From Tannerella sp. (GTDB lineage: Bacteria; Bacteroidota; Bacteroidia; Bacteroidales; Tannerellaceae): a stretch of 7,281 nt of DNA. The notes beneath the pieces were generated by a model. It had not been told where the DNA came from, searched no databases, and worked only from the letters and a program-made list of their open reading frames with translations. Position 1 is the stretch's first letter; the number at the start of each line of letters is the position of its first letter. Shown piece after piece: positions 1-6,485 of this stretch. The position numbers were made by a program, and so were the translations under genes. The stretch lies in assembly GCA_031259505.1 (NCBI GenBank), contig JAIRLL010000382.1, positions 1 to 7,281 on the forward strand. The letters are read 5' to 3'.

Positions 1-189
1 CCCCTGGAAAACTCCCTGAACAATACCGGATACAAAACCCTGAGGGAAGACCTCCTCAAAAGCGGCTGGAGCGTTCCGGAGGGAGCAAAACTATTCATAC
101 AGACCAATCATTCAGACGTCCTGGCCGATTTTATGCGGATCGTCGCCACAGCAATACCCGCGCGCGAACTGATGAAATCCATATCATAA
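1..189 (+). CDS. 3' end of an unrecognised gene (C-terminal 62 residues)
   Basis: Frame 1 is open from the left edge to a TAA at 187-189 and encodes 62 residues, beginning PLENSLNNTG and ending PARELMKSIS. The start lies outside the window. The composition is that of a soluble protein, with alternating charged and hydrophobic residues, a segment VPEGAKLFIQ and an amphipathic C-terminal stretch; there is no membrane helix. I do not recognise the family and assign no function. The next gene on the same strand starts 37 bases later, so the two are probably co-transcribed. Support for coding is the intact frame ending just before a gene with a good ribosome binding site; the fragment is too short for more. 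Confidence 0.6.
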   Translation, partial: PLENSLNNTGYKTLREDLLKSGWSVPEGAKLFIQTNHSDVLADFMRIVATAIPARELMKSIS

Positions 190-213
190 ACCAATCACGT
201 CAATGACTTATGA

Positions 214-219
214 AAGGAG
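214..219 (+). promoter_or_regulatory. Shine-Dalgarno site deciding the start at 227
   Basis: AAGGAG ends 7 bases before the ATG at 227, near-ideal spacing. It lies downstream of the alternative ATG at 203, so it argues for the shorter protein. It stands out because none of the nqr genes in this window has a comparable site, as is usual in Bacteroidota. Confidence 0.6.
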
Positions 220-226
220 AAAACAA

Positions 227-1060
227 ATGATAGAATTTTGGAGAAATGAAAGCACGTTATCCTTCGATCCTGATGCCAAAGCATCTACGCAGATAACGGA
301 AGTTTTAGACAAGGTGAAAGCCACTAAAATGGGCAAGGGAGCTGAGGCGCTTGTAAATTTTCTAAGAATCATGTCCCTTTATCTTGACCCCCGCCAGGAA
401 CCATCGATGGCTTCCGACCGGCTGTTGCTGCAAGAATACACATTGAAAACGAATGTTATAGATATTCGTTTCATCATCAGAGGTATGGAGAAGCAGATAC
501 TGGGTGCGATTGTTGGCGGAGGTATCCGGTTATGGATCGTATGGGAAGACGAATCCATCAAGGCCGAACTCTCCGCATACTACCACCGGCTTGTGTGCAC
601 AAACGGCATGATCCGCAAAACAGAAACCGCCGGATGGTTCGAAGCCCAATCATTAGAAGAATGGGTAAAACAAGTCGAAAACGGATTGCCTTCAGTCATG
701 TCCTGCATATCAGCGGGGCTGGATACCTTTTACCGTTCCGCCCGGATAAGACTGGGGATACTCGTCCCGGTTATTCCCGTTATCCTGGAATACATGGACG
801 TGCAGCAACCCTACCGGAAACTGATAACCGACTCATTCGATGCAGAACCCGGCGACACGCTGTGGCACCTGGTAAACGCATTTTCAAGAGCAGCCAATCT
901 GGTGATGAAAGCCTCAGGCGTCCCTCCGGACGAGGCAGACCAAAAAAGGATTCAATTACAAAGAGCATCCGTAAATATCTGCGAGAAAGTACTCGAAGAC
1001 TTTGAACAGGGGAAAAGTATTTTCGAAATAGCAGAAAATATAAAAAAGATAACTGAATAG
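227..1060 (+). CDS. Hypothetical protein, DUF932-like (phage/plasmid-type)
   Basis: This is a 277-residue protein of unknown biochemical role. The ATG at 227 is preferred over the in-frame ATG at 203 because AAGGAG (214-219) sits 7 bases before it; from 203 the protein would gain eight residues, MTYERRKQ, encoded partly by that Shine-Dalgarno sequence. Residues 97-130 (GGGIRLWIVW, then RLVCTNGMI at 121-129) and DTLWHLVNAFSRAAN at 210-224 resemble the conserved blocks of DUF932 proteins, which are common on phages, plasmids and genomic islands. This is a motif-level match from memory, not a search result. Residues 176-190 are hydrophobic but interrupted by prolines and are not a convincing membrane span. 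There is no signal peptide, and the C-terminus (240-277) is charged and helical in character. The strong Shine-Dalgarno sequence differs from the nqr genes downstream, which lack one, and fits an accessory or acquired origin. Confidence 0.75.
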   Translation: MIEFWRNESTLSFDPDAKASTQITEVLDKVKATKMGKGAEALVNFLRIMSLYLDPRQEPSMASDRLLLQEYTLKTNVIDIRFIIRGMEKQILGAIVGGGIRLWIVWEDESIKAELSAYYHRLVCTNGMIRKTETAGWFEAQSLEEWVKQVENGLPSVMSCISAGLDTFYRSARIRLGILVPVIPVILEYMDVQQPYRKLITDSFDAEPGDTLWHLVNAFSRAANLVMKASGVPPDEADQKRIQLQRASVNICEKVLEDFEQGKSIFEIAENIKKITE

Positions 1061-1151
1061 AATACTTCCTGAACATAAAGAAGTTTTTGCTGACAGCTTT
1101 TCGGGTACGCTTAGAGCGCCGCGAAGCGAAATGCTTCAGTATATTCAATTT

Positions 1152-1335
1152 GCGCGGTATGGCTTTTGAACAAAAGGTTTTGCCGGGACAGAAGATTTTT
1201 TCTCCTTGATGGAAGTAAATTTTCTCCTTGATGGAAAAAAAATTTCTCCTTGATGGAAATTTGTCGAGCCTCGGCGCCCTGACTGTAACATGATAGAACA
1301 TGAGTTCAAAGAGTCCGGATGTACGCATACCGCGC
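1152..1335. repeat. Inverted-repeat-bounded segment, possible MITE-like element
   Basis: GCGCGGTATG at 1152-1161 is matched by its exact reverse complement CATACCGCGC at 1326-1335. Inside them TTTGAAC (1165-1171) is matched by GTTCAAA (1304-1310). The 184-base segment encloses the 22-bp tandem repeats and encodes no protein. Short terminal inverted repeats around a non-coding, repeat-containing core are what a miniature inverted-repeat element would look like. Against this, the repeats are short, the inner pair is offset asymmetrically, and I see no target-site duplication. The base matches are direct observation; calling it an element is inference. Confidence 0.35.
1199..1258. repeat. Three tandem copies of a 22-bp repeat
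   Basis: The 16-base core TTTCTCCTTGATGGAA occurs perfectly at 1199-1214, 1221-1236 and 1243-1258, so the period is exactly 22 bases, about two turns of DNA. The six bases between cores differ (GTAAAT, then AAAAAA) and are all or mostly A/T. The reverse complement of the core contains AAGGAG. The spacers are far too short for a CRISPR array. Function is unknown: a protein-binding array, a minisatellite inside a small mobile element, or a replication-slippage product are all possible. Confidence 0.9.
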
Positions 1336-1554
1336 GCAGTATATCTCAATATTTCCCTGCCAAAAGACATATTTTCTCTCCACAAAACATTCTTTACGAT
1401 GCTTTCAACGAAAAGCGCCCGTCTCTCATCTCCTGACGGTTACTGCCGATAACAACGCTTCCGAACGAACTGTTGCCGATTCGTCCGGCTAAATGCAAAA
1501 AACGTTTCCGGACAAAATTCAAGATTTTTTTCTTTATTTCATCGCAAATGCTGC

Positions 1555-1582
1555 TTTGCAAACTAAAAAAATCGTACATTTG
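1555..1582 (+). promoter_or_regulatory. Likely Bacteroidota-type promoter of the nqr operon
   Basis: TACATTTG at 1575-1582 matches the Bacteroidota -7 consensus TAnnTTTG exactly. A TTTG at 1555-1558 can serve as the -33 element, though the 16-base gap is a little shorter than usual. Transcription would start near 1589, leaving a leader of about 25 bases before the nqrA ATG. The -33 TTTG lies in a palindrome TTTGCAAA (1555-1562) and in an inverted repeat GCAAA 1544-1548 / TTTGC 1555-1559, which could be an operator, but this is speculative. Confidence 0.6.
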
Positions 1583-1614
1583 CGGCGAAAATTAAAAGAT
1601 AGTTCGAATCAAAC

Positions 1615-2964
1615 ATGGCAACTGTGATTAAAATCAAGAAAGGCTTGAATATCAATCTGAAGGGCAAGGCGCCCGAGGTGTTGATGACGGCTGCGAAGTC
1701 CGAAAGTTACGCGATTGTTCCCGATCATTACACGGGCATCACGCCCAAAGTGATGGTTCGTCCGGGCGACCGGGTGAAAGCCGGTTCGGTGTTGATGACC
1801 GACAAGCGTTTTCCCGAAATCCGGTTTGTTTCGCCCGTGAGCGGGGAGGTAGCTGAAGTCCTCCGCGGCGAGAAACGCAAGGTGTTGCGCATCGCCGTAA
1901 AGCCCGACGAAAAAATCGAATACGAATCGTTTCCCGTGAAGGAAATCGCCTCCTTGAGCGGCGAGGAAATTAAGGCGCTGCTGCTCGAAGCCGGCTTGTG
2001 GCCGTACATCAAACAGCGTCCGTACGACCGCGTGGCTGCGCCCGACATCACGCCGCGCGACATCTTTGTGACCGCCTGCGACACGGCGCCCCTCGCCCCC
2101 GATTTCGAATTCGTCGTGAAAGGCGAAGAAGACGCTTTTCAGGCGGGACTCGACGCACTGGCCAAACTGACCGGAGGCCATGTTTACCTTGGCGTGAAGA
2201 AAAATTCGACGCTGTCGCCGCAGCATGTCGAACCCGTCGAACTCGACGGCCCGCATCCCGCAGGCAACGTGGGCGTGCTAATCAACCGCATCCGTCCGGT
2301 CAACAAGGGCGAGACCGTCTGGACGCTCCACGCGGCGGACGTGCTGTTTATCGGGCGACTGTTTCTCAAGGGGACAGTCGATTTCAGCCGCAGGGTGGCG
2401 CTTACGGGGTCGGAGATGACCGGGCGTGGATACGTGAATGCCATTGCCGGATGCACCATCCAAAGCCTGACGAAAGGCCGCACGCTGCCCGGCGACAAAC
2501 ATATCCGGCTGATTAGCGGCAATGTGCTGACCGGCACGAAAGTCGCGCCGACAGACTGCCTCGGCGCCTACGACAACCAGATCACCGCCATCCCCGAAGG
2601 CGACGAGGTGGACGAGTTTCTGGGCTGGGGAATGCCCGGATTCGGGAAATACAGCGTCAACCGTTCCTATTTCACCTGGCTGACAGGCAAAAACAAAGAA
2701 CACGTCATCGACGCACGCATCCGCGGCGGACGGCGCGCCATGATTATGTCGAACGAATACGACAGGGTGTTCCCGATGGACATCCTGCCCGAATACCTGC
2801 TGAAGGCCATCATCGCGTTCGACATCGAGAAGATGGAAAACCTCGGCATCTACGAGGTGGCGCCCGAAGACTTCGCGCTGTGCGAATTTGTGGACACGTC
2901 GAAAATCGAACTGCAGAAAATCGTCCGCAACGGACTGGATTTGCTGTACAGGGAAATGAATTAA
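1615..2964 (+). CDS. nqrA: Na+-translocating NADH:quinone reductase subunit A
   Basis: NqrA is the large peripheral subunit of the Na+-NQR complex on the cytoplasmic face of the inner membrane. It is associated with quinone binding and carries no transmembrane helix. The 449-residue length matches the family (about 450). The N-terminus MATVIKIKKGLNINLKGKAP is typical, followed by a biotinyl-lipoyl-like sandwich region at about residues 47-95 (PGDRVKAGSVL, then SPVSGEVAEVLRGEKRKVLR). Further family-like stretches are GHVYLGVKK and IRPVNKGETVW mid-protein and NVLTGTKV near residue 305. The ATG at 1615 follows the promoter by about 32 bases and has no Shine-Dalgarno sequence, as expected in Bacteroidota. 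It is the first gene of the operon; nqrB starts 24 bases after its stop. The gene looks intact, with no frameshift or truncation. Confidence 0.97.
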   Translation: MATVIKIKKGLNINLKGKAPEVLMTAAKSESYAIVPDHYTGITPKVMVRPGDRVKAGSVLMTDKRFPEIRFVSPVSGEVAEVLRGEKRKVLRIAVKPDEKIEYESFPVKEIASLSGEEIKALLLEAGLWPYIKQRPYDRVAAPDITPRDIFVTACDTAPLAPDFEFVVKGEEDAFQAGLDALAKLTGGHVYLGVKKNSTLSPQHVEPVELDGPHPAGNVGVLINRIRPVNKGETVWTLHAADVLFIGRLFLKGTVDFSRRVALTGSEMTGRGYVNAIAGCTIQSLTKGRTLPGDKHIRLISGNVLTGTKVAPTDCLGAYDNQITAIPEGDEVDEFLGWGMPGFGKYSVNRSYFTWLTGKNKEHVIDARIRGGRRAMIMSNEYDRVFPMDILPEYLLKAIIAFDIEKMENLGIYEVAPEDFALCEFVDTSKIELQKIVRNGLDLLYREMN

Positions 2965-2988
2965 CAACTCACTTAAAATATATTCAGA

Positions 2989-4197
2989 TTGAAAGCATTA
3001 AGGAATTTTCTCAACAAGGTGAAGCCTGCTTTTGAGGAAGGCGGGAAACTGTCTGCGTTGCGTTCCGTATTCGAAGGATTCGAGACCTTTCTGTTTGTCC
3101 CGAACGAAACTTCGCGGTCGGGCGTGCATATCCACGACAGCATCGATTCGAAACGCACGATGATCGTCGTCGTCGTCGCCCTGATGCCGGCGCTGCTTTT
3201 CGGCATGTACAACACCGGCTATCAGCACGGTCTTGTCATCGGTGTCGCGGCGTCGTGGTGGATGACTTTTCTGTACGGTTTTCTGGCCGTGCTGCCGAAA
3301 ATCATCGTTTCCTACGCCGTCGGGCTGGGCATCGAGTTCGTCTCCGCCCAGATCAAGAAGGAAGAAATACAGGAAGGATTCCTCGTTTCGGGGATACTGA
3401 TCCCGATGATTGTGCCGATAGACACGCCGCTGTGGATGATAGCCGTGGCGACGGCTTTTGCTGTGATTTTTGCCAAGGAAGTGTTCGGCGGGACGGGCTA
3501 CAATATATTTAATGTAGCGCTGGTGACGCGCGCGTTCCTGTTTTTCGCCTATCCGGCGGCCATGTCGGGCGACAGAGTGTTTGTGCGCACAGCCGACGTG
3601 TTCGGGCTTGGCGCAGGGACGCCGATCGACGGATTCACGGGCGCCACGCCGCTCGGACAGATCGCCACGGCCTCGAAAGACATGATCGACACGTTTCAGG
3701 CGGTGGACGTGCTGAACCGGCCGCTTTCGACGCTGGACATGATTGTAGGGCTGATACCCGGCTCCATCGGCGAGACGTCCGTCATTGCCATTCTGATCGG
3801 CGCGGCCATCCTGCTGTATACGGGCATAGCAAGCTGGAAAACAATGCTGTCCGTATTTGTCGGCGGTGCGGTGGCGGCATACGGCTTCAACCTGACAGCA
3901 ACGACTGTCGCGATGTCCGTCTCGCCGCTCGAACACCTGATTCTGGGCGGGTTTGCCTTCGGCGCCGTCTTCATGGCGACCGACCCCGTCACTTCGGCGC
4001 GTACCGAAACGGGCAAGTACATCTACGGCTTCCTCGTCGGCGCGATGGCGATTGCCATCCGCGTGCTCAATCCGGGTTATCCCGAAGGCATGATGCTTGC
4101 CATCCTGCTGATGAACACGTTTGCGCCGCTGATCGACTATTTCGTGGTCGACGGCAACGTGAAACGCCGACTGAGAAGAGTTGCAGTCAAAAAGTAA
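2989..4197 (+). CDS. nqrB: Na+-translocating NADH:quinone reductase subunit B (TTG start)
   Basis: NqrB is the main membrane subunit, with a covalent FMN, a riboflavin site and a role in the sodium pathway. The 402-residue protein has many membrane helices, for example around 57-75, 84-113, 132-162, 263-281 and 343-360. The FMN site is TGAT at residues 217-220 (within DGFTGATPLG), with Thr220 as the predicted phosphoester-linked residue; this corresponds to the SGAT motif of Vibrio cholerae NqrB. Other family hallmarks are GYNIFNVALVTRAFLFFAYP (171-190) and MATDPVTSARTETGKYIYG (329-347). The start is TTG at 2989: an in-frame stop lies at 2974-2976 with no ATG or GTG between, and the resulting N-terminus MKALRNFLNKVKP fits Bacteroidales NqrB. 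Weak translation from TTG may set subunit dosage, which is inference. The gene is intact. Confidence 0.97.
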   Translation: MKALRNFLNKVKPAFEEGGKLSALRSVFEGFETFLFVPNETSRSGVHIHDSIDSKRTMIVVVVALMPALLFGMYNTGYQHGLVIGVAASWWMTFLYGFLAVLPKIIVSYAVGLGIEFVSAQIKKEEIQEGFLVSGILIPMIVPIDTPLWMIAVATAFAVIFAKEVFGGTGYNIFNVALVTRAFLFFAYPAAMSGDRVFVRTADVFGLGAGTPIDGFTGATPLGQIATASKDMIDTFQAVDVLNRPLSTLDMIVGLIPGSIGETSVIAILIGAAILLYTGIASWKTMLSVFVGGAVAAYGFNLTATTVAMSVSPLEHLILGGFAFGAVFMATDPVTSARTETGKYIYGFLVGAMAIAIRVLNPGYPEGMMLAILLMNTFAPLIDYFVVDGNVKRRLRRVAVKK

Positions 4198-4214
4198 TCA
4201 AAAAACATAAAACA

Positions 4215-5774
4215 ATGAATGTATTTAAAAACGTGGTGGCATTGATGGCGGCTGTTATCCTGGTATTTGCGGCATGTAAAGAGGTCAGTTCCGACGTCGA
4301 ACAGCCAGTCAGAGCCGAGATGCAGGACGTCGTTCTCACCGGAGCAGTTCGCGTCACAGGAGATTCGCCGCTTGGAGGGGTACAGGTCGTATCGGGCGAC
4401 GAATCGACAACCACTGCCGCCAACGGCACGTTTAGTCTCAACCGTACGATTACGGTAAATGGTCGCGCCGTAATCCGTTTCGAGAAACAGGGTTACTTTC
4501 CTCTCATCCGTTCGGGCGTCAGGGCAGACGAGATGCATATCGATATCCTCATGCAGGCCAAAGGCAACAGCGGCAACAGTTCCGCGACAAGTTTCGCAGC
4601 AAACAAAGCTGCGACCCTCTCGGCAGGCGGCATGACAGTGGATATTCCCGCTTCGTCGCTGACAGGCGCTGACGGTAATGCATACACGGGCGTAGTAAAC
4701 GCCGACCTGCTCTATCTCGACCCCAACAGCGCCGATTTTGCCGACCTCATGCCGGGTGGCGACCTTGCCGGAATGAGTACCGGCAACAGCGAGACGCAGT
4801 TGATTTCGTACGGTATGACCGCAGTCCTGCTGACCGACAACGCCGGTCACGCTCTGCAACTGAAAAAGGGCGCAGGCGCGGAACTTTCTTTTCCGATTCC
4901 GGCAGGGATGGAAAACAATCCGCCCGCTACGATTCCCCTCTGGTCGTTCGACGAAAAGCGCGGCATCTGGGTCGAAGAGGGACAGGCAAAGCGGCAGGGC
5001 AATGTATACGTGGGCGAGACAGGCCATTTTTCGTGGGTTAACCTTGACGAGCCGGCCGACCGCGTGACGGTCGGCGGCAAACTGACCGACTGCAACGGCG
5101 ACCCTGTGCAATATGTGAAAGTGACGGTCGGGCAGGTGACGGCAAGCTCCGACAGAAATGGCGAATACAGTGTGTTCGTACCTGCAAATACTCCCGTCGC
5201 AGTAAAGGCGAAAGGCGCTGATTATACCTCCGGGATACCGGGGCAACCGGGCGGCACGACCGTCCGGCAGGACATCAGCCTGCCCTGCCGGACAGTGTCT
5301 TCCGCCGACAAGGCAGTCATCTTTTATAACTTTGACGGAAAAGACAATACGATTCTCGCTTTCGACAACAACGGTAAACGTATGCGCTGGGATACAGATT
5401 ACGGGACAAACGGACACATGGTGATTATTGTCGACGGGATGAGCCGGACGTATACAATAGGAAATTCGGGAACGTGGATAGATATGCCTTATGAAAATGA
5501 TTTAACTGAGCGTGTGTTCGCTATGTTCATATTTCATGACGACCTTTACAGCGAGGTACCCGGATATACCCGCTTATCCAACGAAACGATAGCCGAACAG
5601 TTATGTATGATGATATCATTCCCTGTTTCGAACAACTGTTCTCAAAAATACGGCGGATGGCGCGGCCTGCTCATGCTGAATGAGACTTGCGGAAAAGTTT
5701 CCCAGATAGCAACAAGCGTCCGTTTCGACGTTCCCGAAAACGCATTCACAAAAACAATGGATATTTTCAATTGA
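4215..5774 (+). CDS. Predicted lipoprotein with carboxypeptidase-regulatory-like domains, inside the nqr operon
   Basis: This is a 519-residue exported lipoprotein of unknown function. Residues 1-20 form a signal peptide ending in a lipobox (VFAA-Cys21). The residues after Cys21 (KEVSSD) are charged or acidic, a loose fit to the surface-export signal of Bacteroidota lipoproteins, so it may face outward. A carboxypeptidase-regulatory-like beta-sandwich is suggested at about 40-113 (LTGAVRV, PLGGVQVVSGD, NGTFSL, KQGYFP). A second is at about 284-357 (VTVGGKLTDCNGDPVQYVKV, DRNGEYSVFVP). Between them, 135-280 (MTVDIPASSL, PGGDLAG, PIPAG, IPLWSFDEKRGIWVEEG, GHFSWVNLDEP) resembles a region common in large Bacteroidota adhesin-like lipoproteins. 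Residues 358-519 are unrecognised and include Cys464, Cys475 and Cys492. No redox, flavin or membrane-pump motif is visible. It starts 17 bases after nqrB and ends 20 bases before nqrC, so it should be co-transcribed with them. Confidence 0.9.
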   Translation: MNVFKNVVALMAAVILVFAACKEVSSDVEQPVRAEMQDVVLTGAVRVTGDSPLGGVQVVSGDESTTTAANGTFSLNRTITVNGRAVIRFEKQGYFPLIRSGVRADEMHIDILMQAKGNSGNSSATSFAANKAATLSAGGMTVDIPASSLTGADGNAYTGVVNADLLYLDPNSADFADLMPGGDLAGMSTGNSETQLISYGMTAVLLTDNAGHALQLKKGAGAELSFPIPAGMENNPPATIPLWSFDEKRGIWVEEGQAKRQGNVYVGETGHFSWVNLDEPADRVTVGGKLTDCNGDPVQYVKVTVGQVTASSDRNGEYSVFVPANTPVAVKAKGADYTSGIPGQPGGTTVRQDISLPCRTVSSADKAVIFYNFDGKDNTILAFDNNGKRMRWDTDYGTNGHMVIIVDGMSRTYTIGNSGTWIDMPYENDLTERVFAMFIFHDDLYSEVPGYTRLSNETIAEQLCMMISFPVSNNCSQKYGGWRGLLMLNETCGKVSQIATSVRFDVPENAFTKTMDIFN

Positions 5775-5794
5775 ATCCTTTAGCTATAAGCATT

Positions 5795-6472
5795 ATGAAC
5801 AGAGACAGTAATATTTATACCCTCATCTATGCCTCCGTCATGGTGGCGCTGGTGGCCGTCGTGCTTGCCTTCACCTCCGAAGCGCTGAAAAGCAGGCAGA
5901 AACTGAACGAAGAGGCCGACAAAAGGCAGCAAATCCTCCGTTCGATCCACGTGTCCGTATCGGGCAGCGAAACCGAAGCCCGATACGGTGAACTGATCAG
6001 GGAAGCGTATCTGGTGAACGACGCCGGCGAGAAAACGGAAGGCGACGCTTTTGCCGTCGATGTGGCGAAAGCTTTCGAACAGCATGTGTATCCCGTCTTC
6101 GTGGCCGATGTGAACGGCGAAACAAAATACGTCATGGCGCTGCGTGGCAAAGGCCTCTGGGGCCCCATCTGGGGATATATCTCCGTCGACGACGACAAAA
6201 ACACCGTCTTTGGCGCAGACTTCAGCCATGCAGGAGAAACGCCGGGTCTGGGCGCCGAAATCGCCACGGCGATGTTCACCGACCGGTTCAAGGGCAAGCA
6301 AATCTTCAAAGACGGCGCCTTCAGGAGCATCGCCGTCGTCAAGCCCGGCCGCACCGGCCAGGGACAGGACTGCGTGGACGGCATCTCCGGCGGCACGCTG
6401 ACAAGCAACGGCGTCAACGACATGCTGTTCGCGTGCCTCGCGAGTTATACCGCATTTTTAAAATCGAAATAA
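5795..6472 (+). CDS. nqrC: Na+-translocating NADH:quinone reductase subunit C
   Basis: NqrC is a single-span subunit whose periplasmic domain carries a covalent FMN that passes electrons on towards NqrB. The 225-residue protein has one N-terminal membrane helix (about residues 8-29) and a soluble domain with GKGLWGPIWGYI (118-129) and HAGETPGLGAEI (145-156), both family hallmarks. The FMN motif is SGGT at 198-201 within DGISGGTLTSNGV, so Thr201 is the predicted attachment site; Gly replaces the Ala of the Vibrio SGAT motif. The frame is open back to 5687 inside the lipoprotein gene, but the ATG at 5795 is chosen because it directly precedes the membrane helix and gives normal length. The extra residues upstream are basic and read from the other gene. 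nqrD follows after 13 bases. Confidence 0.97.
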   Translation: MNRDSNIYTLIYASVMVALVAVVLAFTSEALKSRQKLNEEADKRQQILRSIHVSVSGSETEARYGELIREAYLVNDAGEKTEGDAFAVDVAKAFEQHVYPVFVADVNGETKYVMALRGKGLWGPIWGYISVDDDKNTVFGADFSHAGETPGLGAEIATAMFTDRFKGKQIFKDGAFRSIAVVKPGRTGQGQDCVDGISGGTLTSNGVNDMLFACLASYTAFLKSK

Positions 6473-6485
6473 ACGAAAAAAGAAT

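Larger units (their letters stand above)
1061..1614. other. 554-base non-coding region between accessory genes and the nqr operon
   Basis: I find no credible gene here on either strand. The left part has a weak hairpin directly after the upstream stop codon (ACTTC 1064-1068 with GAAGT 1080-1084, then T residues to 1088), which could be a poor terminator, and a small GAAGC/GCTTC hairpin (1123-1127 with 1133-1137). The middle (1152-1335) holds 22-bp tandem repeats between short inverted repeats, described separately. From 1336 to about 1540 I see only a weak inverted repeat (GTCCGG 1483-1488, CCGGAC 1508-1513) and a T-rich tract at 1524-1539. The right end carries the likely nqrA promoter. Confidence 0.7.

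Noticed and set aside
1064..1088. Rho-independent terminator after the DUF932-like gene
   Set aside because: The stem is only five mostly A/T pairs with an 11-base loop, and the T run is interrupted quickly, so it is too weak to annotate as a terminator, though its position is right.
1199..1258. CRISPR array
   Set aside because: Only three units with 6-base linkers; repeats of 16 bases and spacers this short do not fit CRISPR, and no cas genes are present.
780..1385. Minus-strand open frame of 201 codons across the intergenic region and the end of the DUF932-like gene
   Set aside because: It overlaps a supported gene, crosses the tandem repeats (which give it repeated KIYFHQGEK-like segments), and shows no domain-like composition or ribosome binding site.
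1483..1531. Hairpin GTCCGG/CCGGAC followed by a T-rich stretch, as a terminator or attenuator
   Set aside because: The stem is six pairs with a 19-base loop, the T run begins about a dozen bases after it, and it lies upstream of the proposed promoter.
2998..3936. Minus-strand open frame of 312 codons opposite nqrB, and similar long frames opposite nqrA
   Set aside because: The opposite strand encodes clear NqrA and NqrB. The antisense products are dominated by His, Arg, Asp and Gln and show no fold-like pattern.
4137..5417. Minus-strand open frame of 426 codons antisense to the lipoprotein gene
   Set aside because: The sense frame has a signal peptide, lipobox and recognisable beta-sandwich domains. 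The antisense product is rich in His, Cys and Arg, as expected of a shadow of a GC-rich gene.
5687..5794. N-terminal extension of nqrC by 36 codons, overlapping the lipoprotein gene
   Set aside because: The extension is basic, reads through another gene's coding sequence, and would place the NqrC membrane helix away from the N-terminus; ATG 5795 gives the family's usual form.
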